Shown: positions 1-9,032, counted from the stretch's first letter. The stretch is 64,000 bases of DNA from an uncultured Pseudacidovorax sp. (GCF_913773995.1 NZ_CAJYES010000250.1:1-64000), one strand, 5' to 3'. Program-made: numbers and translations. The notes: a model not told the origin generated them from the sequence alone.

Positions 1-527
1 ATGCCGCCGATGATGGTGGAGCCGCTGCGGCTCGTGCCCGGGATCATGGCGAAGCATTGCACCAGACCCACCTTGAGCGCGTCCCACGGCGTCATGTCGT
101 CCACATGCTCCACGCGCACCGCCCCCGGCGGCCGCTTCTCGGCCCAGAGAATGATGAAGCCGCCGATGATGAAGGTGCTGGCCACCACGGTCGGGATGAA
201 CAGATGGGCCTTGATGGCCTTGCCGAACAACAGGCCCAGCACCACGGCCGGCAGGAATCCGATCAGCACGTTGAGCGCTAGACGCTGCGCCTTGCGCTGA
301 CGTGGCAAGGCCACGACGGTGGACTTGATCTTCTGCCAGTACACAAGGATCACGGCGAAGATGGCGCCTGTCTGGATGGCAATGTCGAATACCTTGGCCT
401 TGCTGTCGTCGAAACCCAGCAGCGAGCCGGCCAGGATGAGGTGGCCGGTCGAGGAAATCGGCAGGAACTCGGTGAGCCCTTCCACGATTCCCATGATGGC
501 GGCCTTGATCAGCAGAACGACGTCCAA
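1..527 (-). CDS. uppP: Undecaprenyl-diphosphatase UppP (BacA), N-terminal part
   Basis: Integral membrane enzyme that dephosphorylates undecaprenyl diphosphate to recycle the lipid carrier of peptidoglycan synthesis. The gene runs off the left edge; about 175 codons of a usual 270 or so are present. The family's glutamate-rich motif EGLTE is at residues 16-20, followed by [10 protein letters not shown], and the second active-site motif PGTSRSG lies close to the window edge. No ATG precedes these motifs; I chose TTG because AAGGAG sits six bases upstream and the reading frame starts with the typical MDVVLLIKA-like N-terminus. It lies downstream of tRNA-Pro on the same strand, separated by a terminator, so it probably has its own promoter. 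Confidence 0.93.
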   Translation of the reverse strand, partial: MDVVLLIKAAIMGIVEGLTEFLPISSTGHLILAGSLLGFDDSKAKVFDIAIQTGAIFAVILVYWQKIKSTVVALPRQRKAQRLALNVLIGFLPAVVLGLLFGKAIKAHLFIPTVVASTFIIGGFIILWAEKRPPGAVRVEHVDDMTPWDALKVGLVQCFAMIPGTSRSGSTIIGG

Positions 528-590
528 GCGACACTCCTTGTTCGATAAATCGGGCCGTTCAGCCCAGGGGACAACGACAGCACAGACAAC

Positions 591-626
591 AAAAAGCCGC
601 TGCGGATTTGACCCCACAGCGGCTTT
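591..626 (-). terminator. Rho-independent terminator after tRNA-Pro
   Basis: On the minus strand AAAGCCGCTG and CAGCGGCTTT form a perfect ten-base stem around a 14-base loop, followed by further T residues. It lies just 3' of tRNA-Pro and upstream of uppP. Confidence 0.8.
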
Positions 627-642
627 CAGCTTCTTTAATAAG

Positions 643-719
643 TGGTCGGTGTGAAAGGATTCGAACCTTCGACCCCTTGCACCCCATGCAAGTGCGCTAC
701 CAGGCTGCGCCACACACCG
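643..719 (-). tRNA. tRNA-Pro (anticodon GGG)
   Basis: The minus strand folds into a complete cloverleaf. The acceptor stem is CGGTGTG/CACACCG, the anticodon stem CTTGC/GCAAG and the loop ATGGGGT, giving anticodon GGG. The T-loop GTTCGAATC is intact. Discriminator A and an encoded CCA end the gene (643-646 on the plus strand read TGGT). It lies 63 bases downstream of the MerR-type gene. Confidence 0.96.
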
Positions 720-728
720 AAGCCATAA

Positions 729-734
729 AGTATA
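729..734 (-). promoter_or_regulatory. Candidate -10 box for tRNA-Pro
   Basis: An AT-rich stretch reading TATACT on the minus strand lies ten bases before the mature tRNA 5' end. A recognisable -35 is weak (TTCGCA with a 19-base spacer). The tRNA may therefore be transcribed from its own promoter with a very short leader, besides readthrough from the MerR-type gene. This is inference. Confidence 0.35.
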
Positions 735-782
735 TACCGAAAACAAGCACTCCTGCGAACACCTCGCAGCGAAATTCTGCTT

Positions 783-1310
783 TCAGTAGAAGCTGAGCAG
801 TTCCCGGATCTCCAGGAGCTCGCGGCGCAGCAATGCGACCGGGTAAGCGTCCGAGACGACGGGCAGCGGCGAGCCAACGACCAGTTCCGCATCGACGGCG
901 ACGCGATGCGCAGAGTGCCGTGCCCCGTCGGCCATCAGCGCAGGGGCCTCCTCGAGCAAGGGATCGTCGTCGAAGGGCTGTTCGGCAAAGGTGCCGGCAG
1001 ATTCGGCCTCGTCGACAGACAAGTCCCCACGGCGGCGGCGTTCGCGCTCGGCCTGGGCCAACTCCTGCAGCCGGTTGCGTGCACCACTGATGGTGAAGCC
1101 CTGCTCGTAGAGCAGATCCCGGATGCGGCGGATCATCAGCACCTCGTGGTGCTGGTAGTAGCGACGATTGCCCCGCCGCTTCATGGGCCGCAGCTGCGTG
1201 AATTCCTGCTCCCAGTAGCGCAGCACATGCGGCTTGACCCCGCACAGCTCGGCCACCTCACCGATGGTGAAGTAGCGCTTGACGGGAATCGGAGGGAGGC
1301 TGTTCTCCAT
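783..1310 (-). CDS. MerR-family transcriptional regulator downstream of ihfA
   Basis: A 175-residue protein with an N-terminal MerR winged helix-turn-helix at about residues 13-80 (YFTIGEVAELCGV, then YWEQEF and NRRYY). The C-terminal half is acidic and low in complexity, and has none of the clustered cysteines of metal-sensing MerR proteins. This protein type follows ihfA in many Burkholderiales and its effector is not known. The ATG at 1310 begins MENSLPPIPVKRYF; the frame stays open 17 codons further upstream, but that extension is unlike the family. It is probably the last protein gene of the pheST-ihfA transcript. Confidence 0.88.
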   Translation of the reverse strand: MENSLPPIPVKRYFTIGEVAELCGVKPHVLRYWEQEFTQLRPMKRRGNRRYYQHHEVLMIRRIRDLLYEQGFTISGARNRLQELAQAERERRRRGDLSVDEAESAGTFAEQPFDDDPLLEEAPALMADGARHSAHRVAVDAELVVGSPLPVVSDAYPVALLRRELLEIRELLSFY

Positions 1311-1421
1311 CGAAATCAACACGGTGCGAGGCAAACCTGCGAGGTTACTCCAGCCCCGCAAGGCAGAACAGCCACCGAAGGTTCAAAGTGCACAAAGATG
1401 TGACGGCGACACGCGCCAGGG

Positions 1422-1802
1422 TCAATCGACTTCGGCGCTTCGTGCGTCGACGGGAGCCACCAGAGCCGGCGCTTCGCTATCGGCGGCCACAGCTTCATGC
1501 AGTTGCTCCTTGAGCTTGGCGCTCGCATGGAAGACGGCCACACGCCGCGGGCCGATCGGGATCGACTCGCCTGTGCGCGGATTGCGCCCCGGCCGCGCGG
1601 CCTTGGTGCGGATCTGGAAGTTGCCGAAGCCGGAGATCTTGACTTCGTCCCCCTCGATCAGGCGCTGGGCAATGACCTCGAAGAAGGCCTCGACCATGTC
1701 CTTGGCTTCACGCTTGTTGAGGCCGATCTGCTCGAACAGAAGCTCCGACAGCTGCGCCTTGGTGAGCGCGGGCGTCTCGATGGCGTCGATCTTGAATTCC
1801 AT
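1422..1802 (-). CDS. ihfA: Integration host factor subunit alpha
   Basis: DNA-bending protein that pairs with IhfB and acts in recombination, replication and sigma-54 promoter architecture. The 126 residues contain the full HU/IHF fold: [16 protein letters not shown] at the start, KISGFGNF in the middle and the beta-arm sequence [12 protein letters not shown] that inserts into the minor groove. About 20-25 C-terminal residues (acidic, Ala-rich) extend beyond the roughly 100-residue E. coli protein, as is common in Comamonadaceae. It starts 16 bases after the pheT stop, which places it in the pheST operon as in E. coli. Confidence 0.96.
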   Translation of the reverse strand: MEFKIDAIETPALTKAQLSELLFEQIGLNKREAKDMVEAFFEVIAQRLIEGDEVKISGFGNFQIRTKAARPGRNPRTGESIPIGPRRVAVFHASAKLKEQLHEAVAADSEAPALVAPVDARSAEVD

Positions 1803-1818
1803 GTCGTCGTCCTCGGGG

Positions 1819-4248
1819 TCAGCCGCGCAGGCGGGCGCCCACCTGTTGCTGGGCCTTGGCGATGATGGCCCCGACGGCGGTATCGACCTGCTCGTCGGTC
1901 AGCGTGGACTCGGCCAGGAAAGCCAGGCGCACGGCCATGCTCTTCTCGCCCGCAGCGAGCGCGCCGGGGGTTGCGGCCGTGGCATCGGGCGCCGGCCGGT
2001 AGATGTCGAACAGCGCCGCATCGCGCAGCAGGCCGCCGGTGTCGGCGGCGCGCACGGCATCCAGCAGTGCATCGTGGCTCACCGATTCGGCCACCACCAC
2101 GGCAATGTCGCGCTCCACGGCCTGGTGACGCGGCACCGGCCGCAGGGCCGGCATGGCGCGCGCCGTCACGGCATCGAGCGACAGCTCGAACAGCATGGGC
2201 GCGAAGGGCAGTTCCCATTGCTGGCGCCAGCGCGGGTGCAGCTCGCCGACGAAACCCACCGGCTGGCCATCCACCAGCACAGCGGCGCAGCGGCCGGGGT
2301 GCAGCGCCGGATGCTCGGCCTTCTCGAAACGCACGGCGCGCGGTGCGAGCAGCGCCTCGACATCGCCCTTGGCGTCGTAGAAGTCCACGCGCTGCGGCTT
2401 GCCGTCCCAACGCGAGGCCTCGTCGTCGCCCCAGGCCAGGCCTGCCACATGCACCGGCTGGCGCACGCCCTTGACGCTGGTGTCGCTCGTCGCGACGGCA
2501 TCGTCGCGCGCGAATACGCGGCCCACCTCGAACACGCGCACGCGCGGCGCCTTGCGGTCCAGGTTGAACTTGAGCACGGCCAGCAGCGAGCCCATCAGCG
2601 AAGAGCGCATCACGCTCATCTGGCTGGCGATAGGGTTGAGCAGTTGCACCGGATTGGCGTTACCGGCCAGATCGCGCTCCCACGCGGCTTCGACGAAGCT
2701 GAAGTTGATCGTCTCCTGGTAGCCCAGATCGGCCAGCCGGTGGCGCACGGCGAAGCGGCTGCGCTGCGACTCAGACAGCACGCGGGCGCGAATGGGCGCG
2801 AGCGGCGGCGTCGACGGCAGGTTGTTGTAGCCGATGAGGCGCGCGACTTCCTCGATCAGGTCTTCCTCGATGGCGATGTCGAAGCGGTGCGGCGGCGGCG
2901 TGACGGTGAGCGTGTCCTCGCCTTCGGTGAAGTCGAGGTGCAGCTTGCGCAGCACGTCGGCGCACTGGGCCTGGGTGATCGGCATGCCGATCACGCGCTC
3001 GGCACGCGCCACGCGCAGCGTGACGGGCGTGGCCTCGGGCAGCTTGAGGACCTGGTCGTCGATGGGGCCAGCCTGGCCGCCGCAGATCTCCTGCACCAGG
3101 CGGGTGATGCGCTCGATCATGGCGACGGTGCGGCTTGGGTCCACGCCGCGCTCGAAGCGGTGACCGGCGTCGGTCGAGAAGTTGAAGCGGCGCGAACGGC
3201 CCTGGATGGCCGCGGGCCACCAGAAGGCCGCCTCTATGTAGATGCTGCGCGTGTCGTCGGACACGGCCGTGGCGTCGCCGCCCATGATGCCGGCCAGGGA
3301 CTCGACCTCACGCTCGTCGACGATCACCCCCACCTGCTCATCGACCGTGACGGTGTTGCCGTTGAGCAGCTTGAGCTGCTCGCCCGCGCGTCCCCAGCGC
3401 ACCGTCAGGCCGCCGTGGATCTTGTCCAGGTCGAAGATGTGCGAGGGCGAGCCGTACTCGAACATCACGTAATTGGAGATGTCCACCAGCGGCGAGACGC
3501 TGCGCTGGCCGCAGCGCGCCAGGCGGTCGACCATCCAGGCCGGCGTGGCGGCGCGCGTGTTCACCCCGCGCACGATGCGGCCAGAGAAGCGACCGCACAA
3601 GTCGGCGGCTTCGACGCGCACCGGCAGCTTATCGTCCAGCTGCGGCTGCACTGCCTCAATGGCCGGCGTCTGCAGCGGCGCACCGGTGAGCGCCGACAGC
3701 TCGCGTGCGATGCCGTAGACCGACAGGCCGTGCGCCAGGTTGGGCGTGAGCTTGATGGTGATCAGCACGTCGTCGAGCTGCAGCAGATCGCGCACGTCGA
3801 CACCCACGGGCGCGTCGCCGGCCAGCTCCAGCAGGCCGCCGTGGTCCTCGCTCAGGCCCAGCTCGCGGGCAGAGCACAGCATGCCCTGGCTTTCCACGCC
3901 GCGCAGCTTGCCCAGCTTGATCTTGAAGGGCTTGCCGTCCTCGCCCGGAGGCAGCTCGGCACCGACGAGCGCGCAAGGCACCTTGATGCCGACGCGGGCG
4001 TTCGGTGCACCGCAGACGATGTTAAGCAGCCCACCCTGGCCAGCGTCCACCTGGCACACGCGCAGGCGGTCGGCATTCGGATGCTGCACGGCCTCCTTGA
4101 TCTCGCCGACGACGATCTTGGTGAAGGGTGGCGCGGCGGGGCGGCGCTCCTCGACTTCGAAGCCGCCCATGGTCAGCGTGTCGGCCAGGGCTTCGGAGGA
4201 CAGGGGCGGATTGCAGAAGGCGCGCAGCCAGGATTCGGGGAATTGCAT
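1819..4248 (-). CDS. pheT: Phenylalanine--tRNA ligase beta subunit
   Basis: The 809-residue beta chain of the cytosolic alpha2-beta2 phenylalanyl-tRNA synthetase. It opens with [11 protein letters not shown] and continues into the EMAP-like tRNA-binding domain (about 40-150), the B3/B4 editing domain (about 210-390), the B5 domain (about 400-475), the inactive synthetase-like core, and a C-terminal ferredoxin-like anticodon-binding domain (about 710-809, with [13 protein letters not shown]). Length matches the bacterial family. It begins 15 bases after pheS, so the two subunits are co-translated from one message. Confidence 0.98.
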   Translation of the reverse strand: MQFPESWLRAFCNPPLSSEALADTLTMGGFEVEERRPAAPPFTKIVVGEIKEAVQHPNADRLRVCQVDAGQGGLLNIVCGAPNARVGIKVPCALVGAELPPGEDGKPFKIKLGKLRGVESQGMLCSARELGLSEDHGGLLELAGDAPVGVDVRDLLQLDDVLITIKLTPNLAHGLSVYGIARELSALTGAPLQTPAIEAVQPQLDDKLPVRVEAADLCGRFSGRIVRGVNTRAATPAWMVDRLARCGQRSVSPLVDISNYVMFEYGSPSHIFDLDKIHGGLTVRWGRAGEQLKLLNGNTVTVDEQVGVIVDEREVESLAGIMGGDATAVSDDTRSIYIEAAFWWPAAIQGRSRRFNFSTDAGHRFERGVDPSRTVAMIERITRLVQEICGGQAGPIDDQVLKLPEATPVTLRVARAERVIGMPITQAQCADVLRKLHLDFTEGEDTLTVTPPPHRFDIAIEEDLIEEVARLIGYNNLPSTPPLAPIRARVLSESQRSRFAVRHRLADLGYQETINFSFVEAAWERDLAGNANPVQLLNPIASQMSVMRSSLMGSLLAVLKFNLDRKAPRVRVFEVGRVFARDDAVATSDTSVKGVRQPVHVAGLAWGDDEASRWDGKPQRVDFYDAKGDVEALLAPRAVRFEKAEHPALHPGRCAAVLVDGQPVGFVGELHPRWRQQWELPFAPMLFELSLDAVTARAMPALRPVPRHQAVERDIAVVVAESVSHDALLDAVRAADTGGLLRDAALFDIYRPAPDATAATPGALAAGEKSMAVRLAFLAESTLTDEQVDTAVGAIIAKAQQQVGARLRG

Positions 4249-4263
4249 CGAGTCGCCCTCGTC

Positions 4264-5307
4264 TTATTGGAATTGGTTCAGGAAACGCAGGTCGCCGTCG
4301 AAGAAGAGGCGCAGGTCGCTCACGCCGTAGCGCAGCATGGCCAAGCGGTCGATGCCTGAACCGAAGGCGAAGCCGATGTACTTCTCCGGGTCCAGGCCCA
4401 TGTTGCGCACCACCTGCGGATGCACTTGGCCGGAGCCCGACACTTCCAGCCAGCGTCCGGCCAGCGGACCCTTCTCGAACATGATGTCGATTTCGGCGCT
4501 GGGCTCGGTGAAGGGGAAGTAGCTGGGCCGGAAGCGCAGCTTGAGCGCACTTGTCTCGAAGAAGGCCTGGATGAAGTCCAGGTACATCACCTTCAAGTCC
4601 TTGAAGCTGACGTTCTGGCCGATCCACAGGCCTTCGACCTGGTGGAACATGGGTGAGTGCGTGGCGTCGCTGTCCACGCGGTAGGTACGGCCCGGCGCGA
4701 TCACGCGGATGTCGGGCATGCTCTCCTCGCCCGCATACCTGCGCGCATGAGCCTGCGCATAGCGCACCTGCATCGGCGAGGTGTGGGGCCGCAGGTTGAA
4801 CAGCTGGCCGTCGTCGTCCTTCATGTCGACGTAGAAGGTGTCCTGCATCGAGCGCGCCGGATGGTTGGGCGGGTTGTTCAGCGAGGTGAAGCTGAACCAG
4901 TCGGTCTCGACCTCGGGGCCGTCGGCCACGTCGAAGCCCATGCTGGCGAAGATGGCCTCGATGCGTTCCTGCGCGCGGGCCACCGGGTGCAGGCCGCCCC
5001 CGACACGACGACGGCCGGGCAGCGTGACGTCCAGCGCCTCAGCCTGCAGCTGGGCGTTGAGTTCGGCATCGGCCAGCGCCTGGCGGCGGGCATTGAGCGC
5101 GGCCTCGATCGCCTGCTTGGCCATGTTGATGGCCGCCCCGCGGGTCTTCTTCTCGTCGACGGGGAGCTGGGCCATGCCCTTCATCAGTTCCGTGACGCGG
5201 CCGGACTTGCCGAGGAACTGCGCCTTCGCGTTCTCTAGCTCAGCGGGCGCCCGGGCGCCAGCGAAGGCGGCACGGGCTTGGTCGACCAGGGTGTCCAGTT
5301 CGTTCAT
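4264..5307 (-). CDS. pheS: Phenylalanine--tRNA ligase alpha subunit
   Basis: The 347-residue catalytic alpha chain. An N-terminal helical region (about 1-90) that contacts tRNA precedes the class II synthetase core. Motif 2 is seen as [10 protein letters not shown] and motif 3 as [17 protein letters not shown] near the C-terminus. The frame is open 60 codons upstream of the chosen ATG at 5307, but that extension runs through a terminator hairpin and does not resemble the family. The canonical start is [12 protein letters not shown] strong terminator-like hairpin lies between rplT and pheS, so pheST expression depends on readthrough or on its own promoter. Confidence 0.98.
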   Translation of the reverse strand: MNELDTLVDQARAAFAGARAPAELENAKAQFLGKSGRVTELMKGMAQLPVDEKKTRGAAINMAKQAIEAALNARRQALADAELNAQLQAEALDVTLPGRRRVGGGLHPVARAQERIEAIFASMGFDVADGPEVETDWFSFTSLNNPPNHPARSMQDTFYVDMKDDDGQLFNLRPHTSPMQVRYAQAHARRYAGEESMPDIRVIAPGRTYRVDSDATHSPMFHQVEGLWIGQNVSFKDLKVMYLDFIQAFFETSALKLRFRPSYFPFTEPSAEIDIMFEKGPLAGRWLEVSGSGQVHPQVVRNMGLDPEKYIGFAFGSGIDRLAMLRYGVSDLRLFFDGDLRFLNQFQ

Positions 5308-5398
5308 GGAATGCGTGCGATACGAAAGAATGGAGAGGGCCGTTGCCGCGGAACGTGAGGAACCGACCGGGAGTCGATGCGCGCGCGGTAGGCCCATG

Positions 5399-5431
5399 AA
5401 AAAGGGCCGGAGCTTTTTCAAGCGCCAGCCC
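5399..5431 (-). terminator. Strong terminator-like hairpin between rplT and pheS
   Basis: On the minus strand GGGCTGGCGCTT and AAGCTCCGGCCC pair over twelve positions (one wobble, one mismatch) around a GAAA tetraloop, followed directly by TTTTTC. It lies 53 bases after the rplT stop and about 90 bases before the pheS start. It could simply end the ribosomal-protein message or act as an attenuator. I found no Phe-rich leader ORF beside it. Confidence 0.85.
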
Positions 5432-5483
5432 TGGAATCGTGGGCGTGCGCGGGTCCGCCGGAGCGGTCGCGCACTGTGCAGAA

Positions 5484-5843
5484 TCAAGCAGCCAGCTTGG
5501 CCTTGACCCGCTCCACGATGCCGGCAAAAGCCGCCTTGTCGTGCACGGCGATGTCGGCAAGGACCTTGCGGTCGATCTCGATGCCAGCCTTGCGGATGCC
5601 GTTGGCGAACTGGCTGTAGGTCAGGCCCAGGTCACGGGAGGCGGCGTTGATACGCGCAATCCACAGCTGGCGGAAGACGCGCTTCTTGGTGCGGCGATCG
5701 CGGTAGGCGTACTGGCCTGCCTTCATCACCGCCTGCTTGGCGATGCGGAAGACATTGCCGCGACGGCCGCGGAAGCCCTTGGCAAGGGCGAGAACCTTCT
5801 TATGGCGGGCGCGAGCGGTTACACCACGTTTGACGCGAGGCAT
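5484..5843 (-). CDS. rplT: Large ribosomal subunit protein bL20
   Basis: 119-residue basic protein with the full bL20 signature ([16 protein letters not shown] start, [30 protein letters not shown]). It is needed early in 50S assembly and in E. coli represses translation of its own operon by binding the leader of rpmI. AAGGA lies before the ATG. It is the second gene of the rpmI-rplT pair, 28 bases after rpmI. Confidence 0.98.
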   Translation of the reverse strand: MPRVKRGVTARARHKKVLALAKGFRGRRGNVFRIAKQAVMKAGQYAYRDRRTKKRVFRQLWIARINAASRDLGLTYSQFANGIRKAGIEIDRKVLADIAVHDKAAFAGIVERVKAKLAA

Positions 5844-5871
5844 ATTGAATCCTTCCTAGTTCGTCGGTTGA

Positions 5872-6075
5872 TCAAATGCCTTGGCCGGGCAGCATGGCGG
5901 CCATCGAAACCATGTTGGTTTCGTGAACCGACACCGCACCGCGCAGGTGGCGCTTGTTCTTGGTGGTCTTCTTGGTCAGGATGTGACGCTTGAAGGCTTG
6001 ACCGCGCTTGACGGTGCCACCGGGACGAACGCGAAAACGCTTCTTCGCGCTGCTCTTGGTCTTCATCTTGGGCAT
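5872..6075 (-). CDS. rpmI: Large ribosomal subunit protein bL35
   Basis: 67-residue basic protein with the usual [14 protein letters not shown] start and ending in the conserved MLPGQGI-like tail. A strong AAAAGGAG ribosome-binding site precedes the ATG. The 142-base space to infC upstream contains two copies of one small hairpin (see 6112-6197), which is where an L20 autoregulatory site would be expected. Confidence 0.97.
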   Translation of the reverse strand: MPKMKTKSSAKKRFRVRPGGTVKRGQAFKRHILTKKTTKNKRHLRGAVSVHETNMVSMAAMLPGQGI

Positions 6076-6111
6076 GTGAATGCTCCTTTTACTTGTGCTC
6101 GCAAGGCGCCG

Positions 6112-6197
6112 GAAATCCTTCCCGAACTTGTTGGCCTCCGAGGCACTTCTTCATCCCGCCACCCGCGCCTTGCAGTGCCAGTGGCGAAATCCTTCGC
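6112..6197 (-). repeat. Duplicated GAAGGATTTC hairpin in the infC-rpmI leader
   Basis: The decamer GAAGGATTTC occurs twice on the minus strand, at 6186-6195 and 6112-6121. In the first copy GCGAA and TTCGC close perfectly over a GGAT loop; in the second GGAA and TTCC close over the same loop. Both lie in the untranslated space before rpmI. A role as a ribosomal-protein binding site is inference only. Confidence 0.45.
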
Positions 6198-6217
6198 AGG
6201 CAGCCGAAGCTCGCGCT

Positions 6218-6814
6218 TCAGGCCTGGCCGGACGTTGCCGGCTCGGCAGCCTTGGGAGCCGCCCCCCCCTTCTTGCGGCCCGGCGCGATCATCATGATCA
6301 TCTGCCGGCCTTCCAGCTTGGGGAACTGCTCGACCACGATGGCGTCGCCCAGTTCGTCCCGGATACGCTGCAACAGGGCCAGGCCCAGCTCCTGGTGCGT
6401 GATCTCGCGACCGCGGAAGCGCAGCGTGATCTTGCACTTGTCGCCGTCGTCCAAAAAACGACGGATGTTGCGCATCTTGATGTTGTAGTCGCCATCGTCG
6501 GTACCGGGCCGGAACTTGACTTCCTTGACCTCGATGACCTTCTGCTTCGACTTCGCCTCGGCGGCCTTCTTCTGTTCGAGGAACTTGAACTTGCCGTACT
6601 CGATCAACCGGCAGACCGGCGGATTGGCGGCAGCAACCACCTCGACCAGGTCCACGTCGTGCTCGCCGGCCAGACGCAATGCCTCGGAAAGGCTCACAAC
6701 GCCCAGGGCCTCGTTTTCGGGTCCGAACAGGCGAACTTCCGGGGCCATGATTTCCCGGTTCAGGCGGTGTTGGCGTTCCTCGCGTTGGCGACGGTCGCGA
6801 AATGCAGTAGCGAT
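6218..6814 (-). CDS. infC: Translation initiation factor IF-3, ATC start codon
   Basis: IF-3 binds the 30S subunit and checks start codon fidelity. The conserved text begins [20 protein letters not shown], before the first in-frame ATG (6748), which would cut off 22 family-conserved residues. The codon there is ATC, with AAGGA eight bases upstream. Family members are known to use AUU-type starts for autoregulation, because IF-3 itself rejects them. The 198-residue product has the N-domain, a lysine-rich linker ([20 protein letters not shown]) and the C-domain with [12 protein letters not shown]. It follows thrS by 106 bases. Confidence 0.93.
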   Translation of the reverse strand: MATAFRDRRQREERQHRLNREIMAPEVRLFGPENEALGVVSLSEALRLAGEHDVDLVEVVAAANPPVCRLIEYGKFKFLEQKKAAEAKSKQKVIEVKEVKFRPGTDDGDYNIKMRNIRRFLDDGDKCKITLRFRGREITHQELGLALLQRIRDELGDAIVVEQFPKLEGRQMIMMIAPGRKKGGAAPKAAEPATSGQA

Positions 6815-6835
6815 GGCTTCAGTCCTTCATCAGAT

Positions 6836-6852
6836 GCTACAGAGTTTGTAGC
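6836..6852 (-). other. Perfect hairpin just upstream of the infC ribosome-binding site
   Basis: GCTACA and TGTAGC form a perfect six-base stem around a five-base loop in the thrS-infC spacer, nine bases before the infC AAGGA. A second imperfect hairpin (CGCTTTGG with CCAAGCG) lies next to it at about 6860-6882. Neither is followed by a T run, so they are not terminators. Confidence 0.4.
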
Positions 6853-6920
6853 TAAAACCGCTTTGGCGCACGTCCAAGCGAAGCGCAGGACCGGACGGTG
6901 AAGCCCGATCCTGAGGGTTG

Positions 6921-8828
6921 TCAACGCTTGTTGGAGATGTCTTCGGCGATCTTTTGGGAGAACGCCTCTACCGACATGACCCCGAGATCGACATTGCCTC
7001 GGGCGCGCACCGCGACGGCACCAGCTTCCTTTTCCTTGTCGCCGACGACAAGGATGTAAGGAAGCTTTTGCAGCGAATGCTTTCGTATTTTATACGTGAT
7101 CTTCTCGTTCTGCAGATCCAGCTGCACTCTAAACCCTTGATGCCGCAGCGTTTTCGCAACTTCGGCGGCGTAGTCGGCCTGAGCGTCCGTGATATTGAGC
7201 ACCGAAATCTGCACCGGCGCGAGCCAAACGGGCATGGCGCCGGCGTGGTGCTCGATCAGCATCCCGATGAAACGCTCGAGGCTGCCCACGATGGCGCGGT
7301 GCAGCATGACTGGGTGCGCCCGCCCGCTCGACTCAGTCACGTACTCGGCGCCGAGGCGCTCGGCCATGTTGAAGTCGACCTGCATCGTGCCGCATTGCCA
7401 CTGCCGGCCGATGGCGTCCCGCAGCGTGTACTCGATCTTGGGCCCATAGAACGCGCCATCGCCTGGGGCAATGACGAAGTCGACGCCGGAGCGGCGAAGC
7501 GCCTCCATCAGCGCGCCCTCGGCCTTGTCCCAGAGTTCGTCCGAACCGATGCGGTGCTCGGGCCGCGTGGCGACCTTGTAGAGGATGTCCGTAAAGCCGA
7601 AGTCCGCATACACCTTGAGCAGCTGCGACGTGTAGGCCACGCATTCCTCGAGGATGTGGTCTTCCGTGCAGAAGATGTGCCCGTCGTCCTGCGTGAAGCC
7701 GCGCACGCGCATGATGCCGTGCAGGCCGCCGGAGGGTTCGTTGCGGTGGCACTGGCCGAACTCGCCGTAGCGCAGCGGCAGCTCGCGGTAGCTGCGCAGG
7801 TCGCTCTTGAAGATGAGCACGTGGCCCGGGCAGTTCATCGGCTTGAGCGCGTAGTCGCGCTTCTCCGATTCCGTGACGAACATGTTCTCGCGGTAGTTCT
7901 GCCAGTGGCCCGTCTTCTCCCACAGGCTCTTGTCGAGGATCTGCGGGCCCTTCACTTCCTGGTAGCCCGTGTCCTTGTAGACCTGGCGCATGTACTGCTC
8001 CACGGCCTGCCACAGCGCCCAGCCCTTGGGATGCCAGAAGACCACGCCGGGCGCGACGTCGTCGATGTGGAACAGGTCGAGTTCCTTGCCCAGCTTGCGG
8101 TGGTCGCGCTTCTCGGCTTCCTCGATGCGCTGGATGTACTGGTCCAGCTGCTTCTTGTCGGCCCAGGCCGTGCCGTAGATGCGCTGCAGCTGCTCGTTCT
8201 TGGCATCGCCGCGCCAGTAGGCGCCAGCCAGCTTCGTGAGCTTGAAGACCTTCAGGAAGCGCGTGTTGGGCACGTGTGGGCCACGGCACATGTCCACGTA
8301 TTCCTGGTGGTAGTACAGACCCATGGCCTGCTCGTCGGGCATATCCTCGACCAGGCGCAGCTTGTAGTCCTCGCCGCGAGACTTGAACACCTCGATGACC
8401 TCGGCGCGGGGCGTCATCTTCTTGATGACGTCGTAGTCCTGCGCGATCAGCTCCTTCATGCGCTGCTCGATGGCAGCCATGTCGTCGGGCGTGAAGGGGC
8501 GCTCGTAGGAGATGTCGTAGTAGAAGCCCTCGTCGATCACCGGGCCGATCACCATCTTTGCCGTCGCATAGAGCTGCTTGACCGCATGGCCGACCAAGTG
8601 AGCGCAGGAGTGGCGGATGATCTCCAGCCCCTCGTCGTCCTTCGGCGTGATGATCTGCAGTCGGGCATCGTGGTCGATGAGATCGCTGGCATCCACCAGC
8701 TTGCCGTCCACCTTGCCGGCCACCGTGTTCTTGGCGAGACCGGGGCCGATGGACTGAGCCACTTCGGCGACCGTCACGGGGCCAGGGTATTCGCGGCGGG
8801 AGTTGTCGGGGAGCGTGATCTGGATCAT
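6921..8828 (-). CDS. thrS: Threonine--tRNA ligase
   Basis: 635-residue class II synthetase. The N-terminal TGS domain (1-60) starts [20 protein letters not shown]. The second editing domain has HSCAHL. The catalytic core contains the zinc-ligand segment MNCPGH and motif 2 [15 protein letters not shown]. The C-terminal anticodon-binding domain spans about 530-635. The frame is open eight codons upstream, but the ATG at 8828 matches the family and has AAGG before it. The upstream leader contains a Thr-rich ORF and a terminator 20 bases before the start codon, suggesting transcription attenuation by threonyl-tRNA supply. Confidence 0.98.
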   Translation of the reverse strand: MIQITLPDNSRREYPGPVTVAEVAQSIGPGLAKNTVAGKVDGKLVDASDLIDHDARLQIITPKDDEGLEIIRHSCAHLVGHAVKQLYATAKMVIGPVIDEGFYYDISYERPFTPDDMAAIEQRMKELIAQDYDVIKKMTPRAEVIEVFKSRGEDYKLRLVEDMPDEQAMGLYYHQEYVDMCRGPHVPNTRFLKVFKLTKLAGAYWRGDAKNEQLQRIYGTAWADKKQLDQYIQRIEEAEKRDHRKLGKELDLFHIDDVAPGVVFWHPKGWALWQAVEQYMRQVYKDTGYQEVKGPQILDKSLWEKTGHWQNYRENMFVTESEKRDYALKPMNCPGHVLIFKSDLRSYRELPLRYGEFGQCHRNEPSGGLHGIMRVRGFTQDDGHIFCTEDHILEECVAYTSQLLKVYADFGFTDILYKVATRPEHRIGSDELWDKAEGALMEALRRSGVDFVIAPGDGAFYGPKIEYTLRDAIGRQWQCGTMQVDFNMAERLGAEYVTESSGRAHPVMLHRAIVGSLERFIGMLIEHHAGAMPVWLAPVQISVLNITDAQADYAAEVAKTLRHQGFRVQLDLQNEKITYKIRKHSLQKLPYILVVGDKEKEAGAVAVRARGNVDLGVMSVEAFSQKIAEDISNKR

Positions 8829-8848
8829 GGGAAACCTTGGAGCGGAAA

Positions 8849-8877
8849 ACAAAAAAGCGCGGGGGTGAGCCGCGCTT
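8849..8877 (-). terminator. Terminator hairpin of the thrS leader (attenuator candidate)
   Basis: On the minus strand AAGCGCGG pairs perfectly with CCGCGCTT, followed by TTTTTTGTTTT. It ends about 20 bases before the thrS ATG. The left arm GCGCGG is also complementary to CCGCGC at 8917-8912, just after the leader ORF stop. The terminator arm therefore has a competing partner, as in a ribosome-controlled attenuator. Confidence 0.8.
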
Positions 8878-8919
8878 CGTGCTGGATGAGCGAGCCGGAC
8901 CTGCCGGCGCTGCGCGGGC

Positions 8920-8982
8920 CTACCGGCCGCTTCCTTCAGAAAGCGGACCGAACGATTCGGTGCCTGTAGTTCGCGGTGTCAT
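8920..8982 (-). CDS. Threonine-rich thrS leader peptide (thrL-like)
   Basis: A 20-codon ORF reading [20 protein letters not shown]. Four of the seven residues after Met are Thr (codons ACA, ACT, ACA, ACC), and no other amino acid is enriched there. GAAAGG lies about ten bases before the ATG. The RNA following the Thr codons can form hairpin A:B (CCGCTTTC with GGAAGCGG, 8946-8927). Segment C just after the stop (CCGCGC) can pair with the left arm of the terminator. Ribosome stalling on Thr codons would allow A:B and C:antiterminator. Reaching the stop codon would mask C and let the terminator form. The peptide itself needs no function. Assignment is by inference from sequence and layout. Confidence 0.68.
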   Translation of the reverse strand: MTPRTTGTESFGPLSEGSGR

Positions 8983-9032
8983 AACCAGATTGCCTTTCTC
9001 GCCCTTGTTGGTGGACAGACGGTGAGCCGGCG

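Noticed and set aside
1279-4359. 1026-codon open frame on the plus strand opposite pheT and pheS
   Set aside because: It is antisense to two clearly recognised synthetase subunits. It has the His/Gln/Ala/Arg-rich composition of GC-rich shadow frames and no family signature.
5308-5483. Phe-rich leader peptide before pheS (pheM-like)
   Set aside because: I read the interval in all three minus-strand frames. The only Phe pair is in the frame that runs into pheS itself, and no short ORF with clustered Phe codons and a ribosome-binding site exists.
6918-8969. 683-codon open frame opposite thrS
   Set aside because: Antisense of a full-length threonyl-tRNA synthetase; no ribosome-binding site or recognisable domain.
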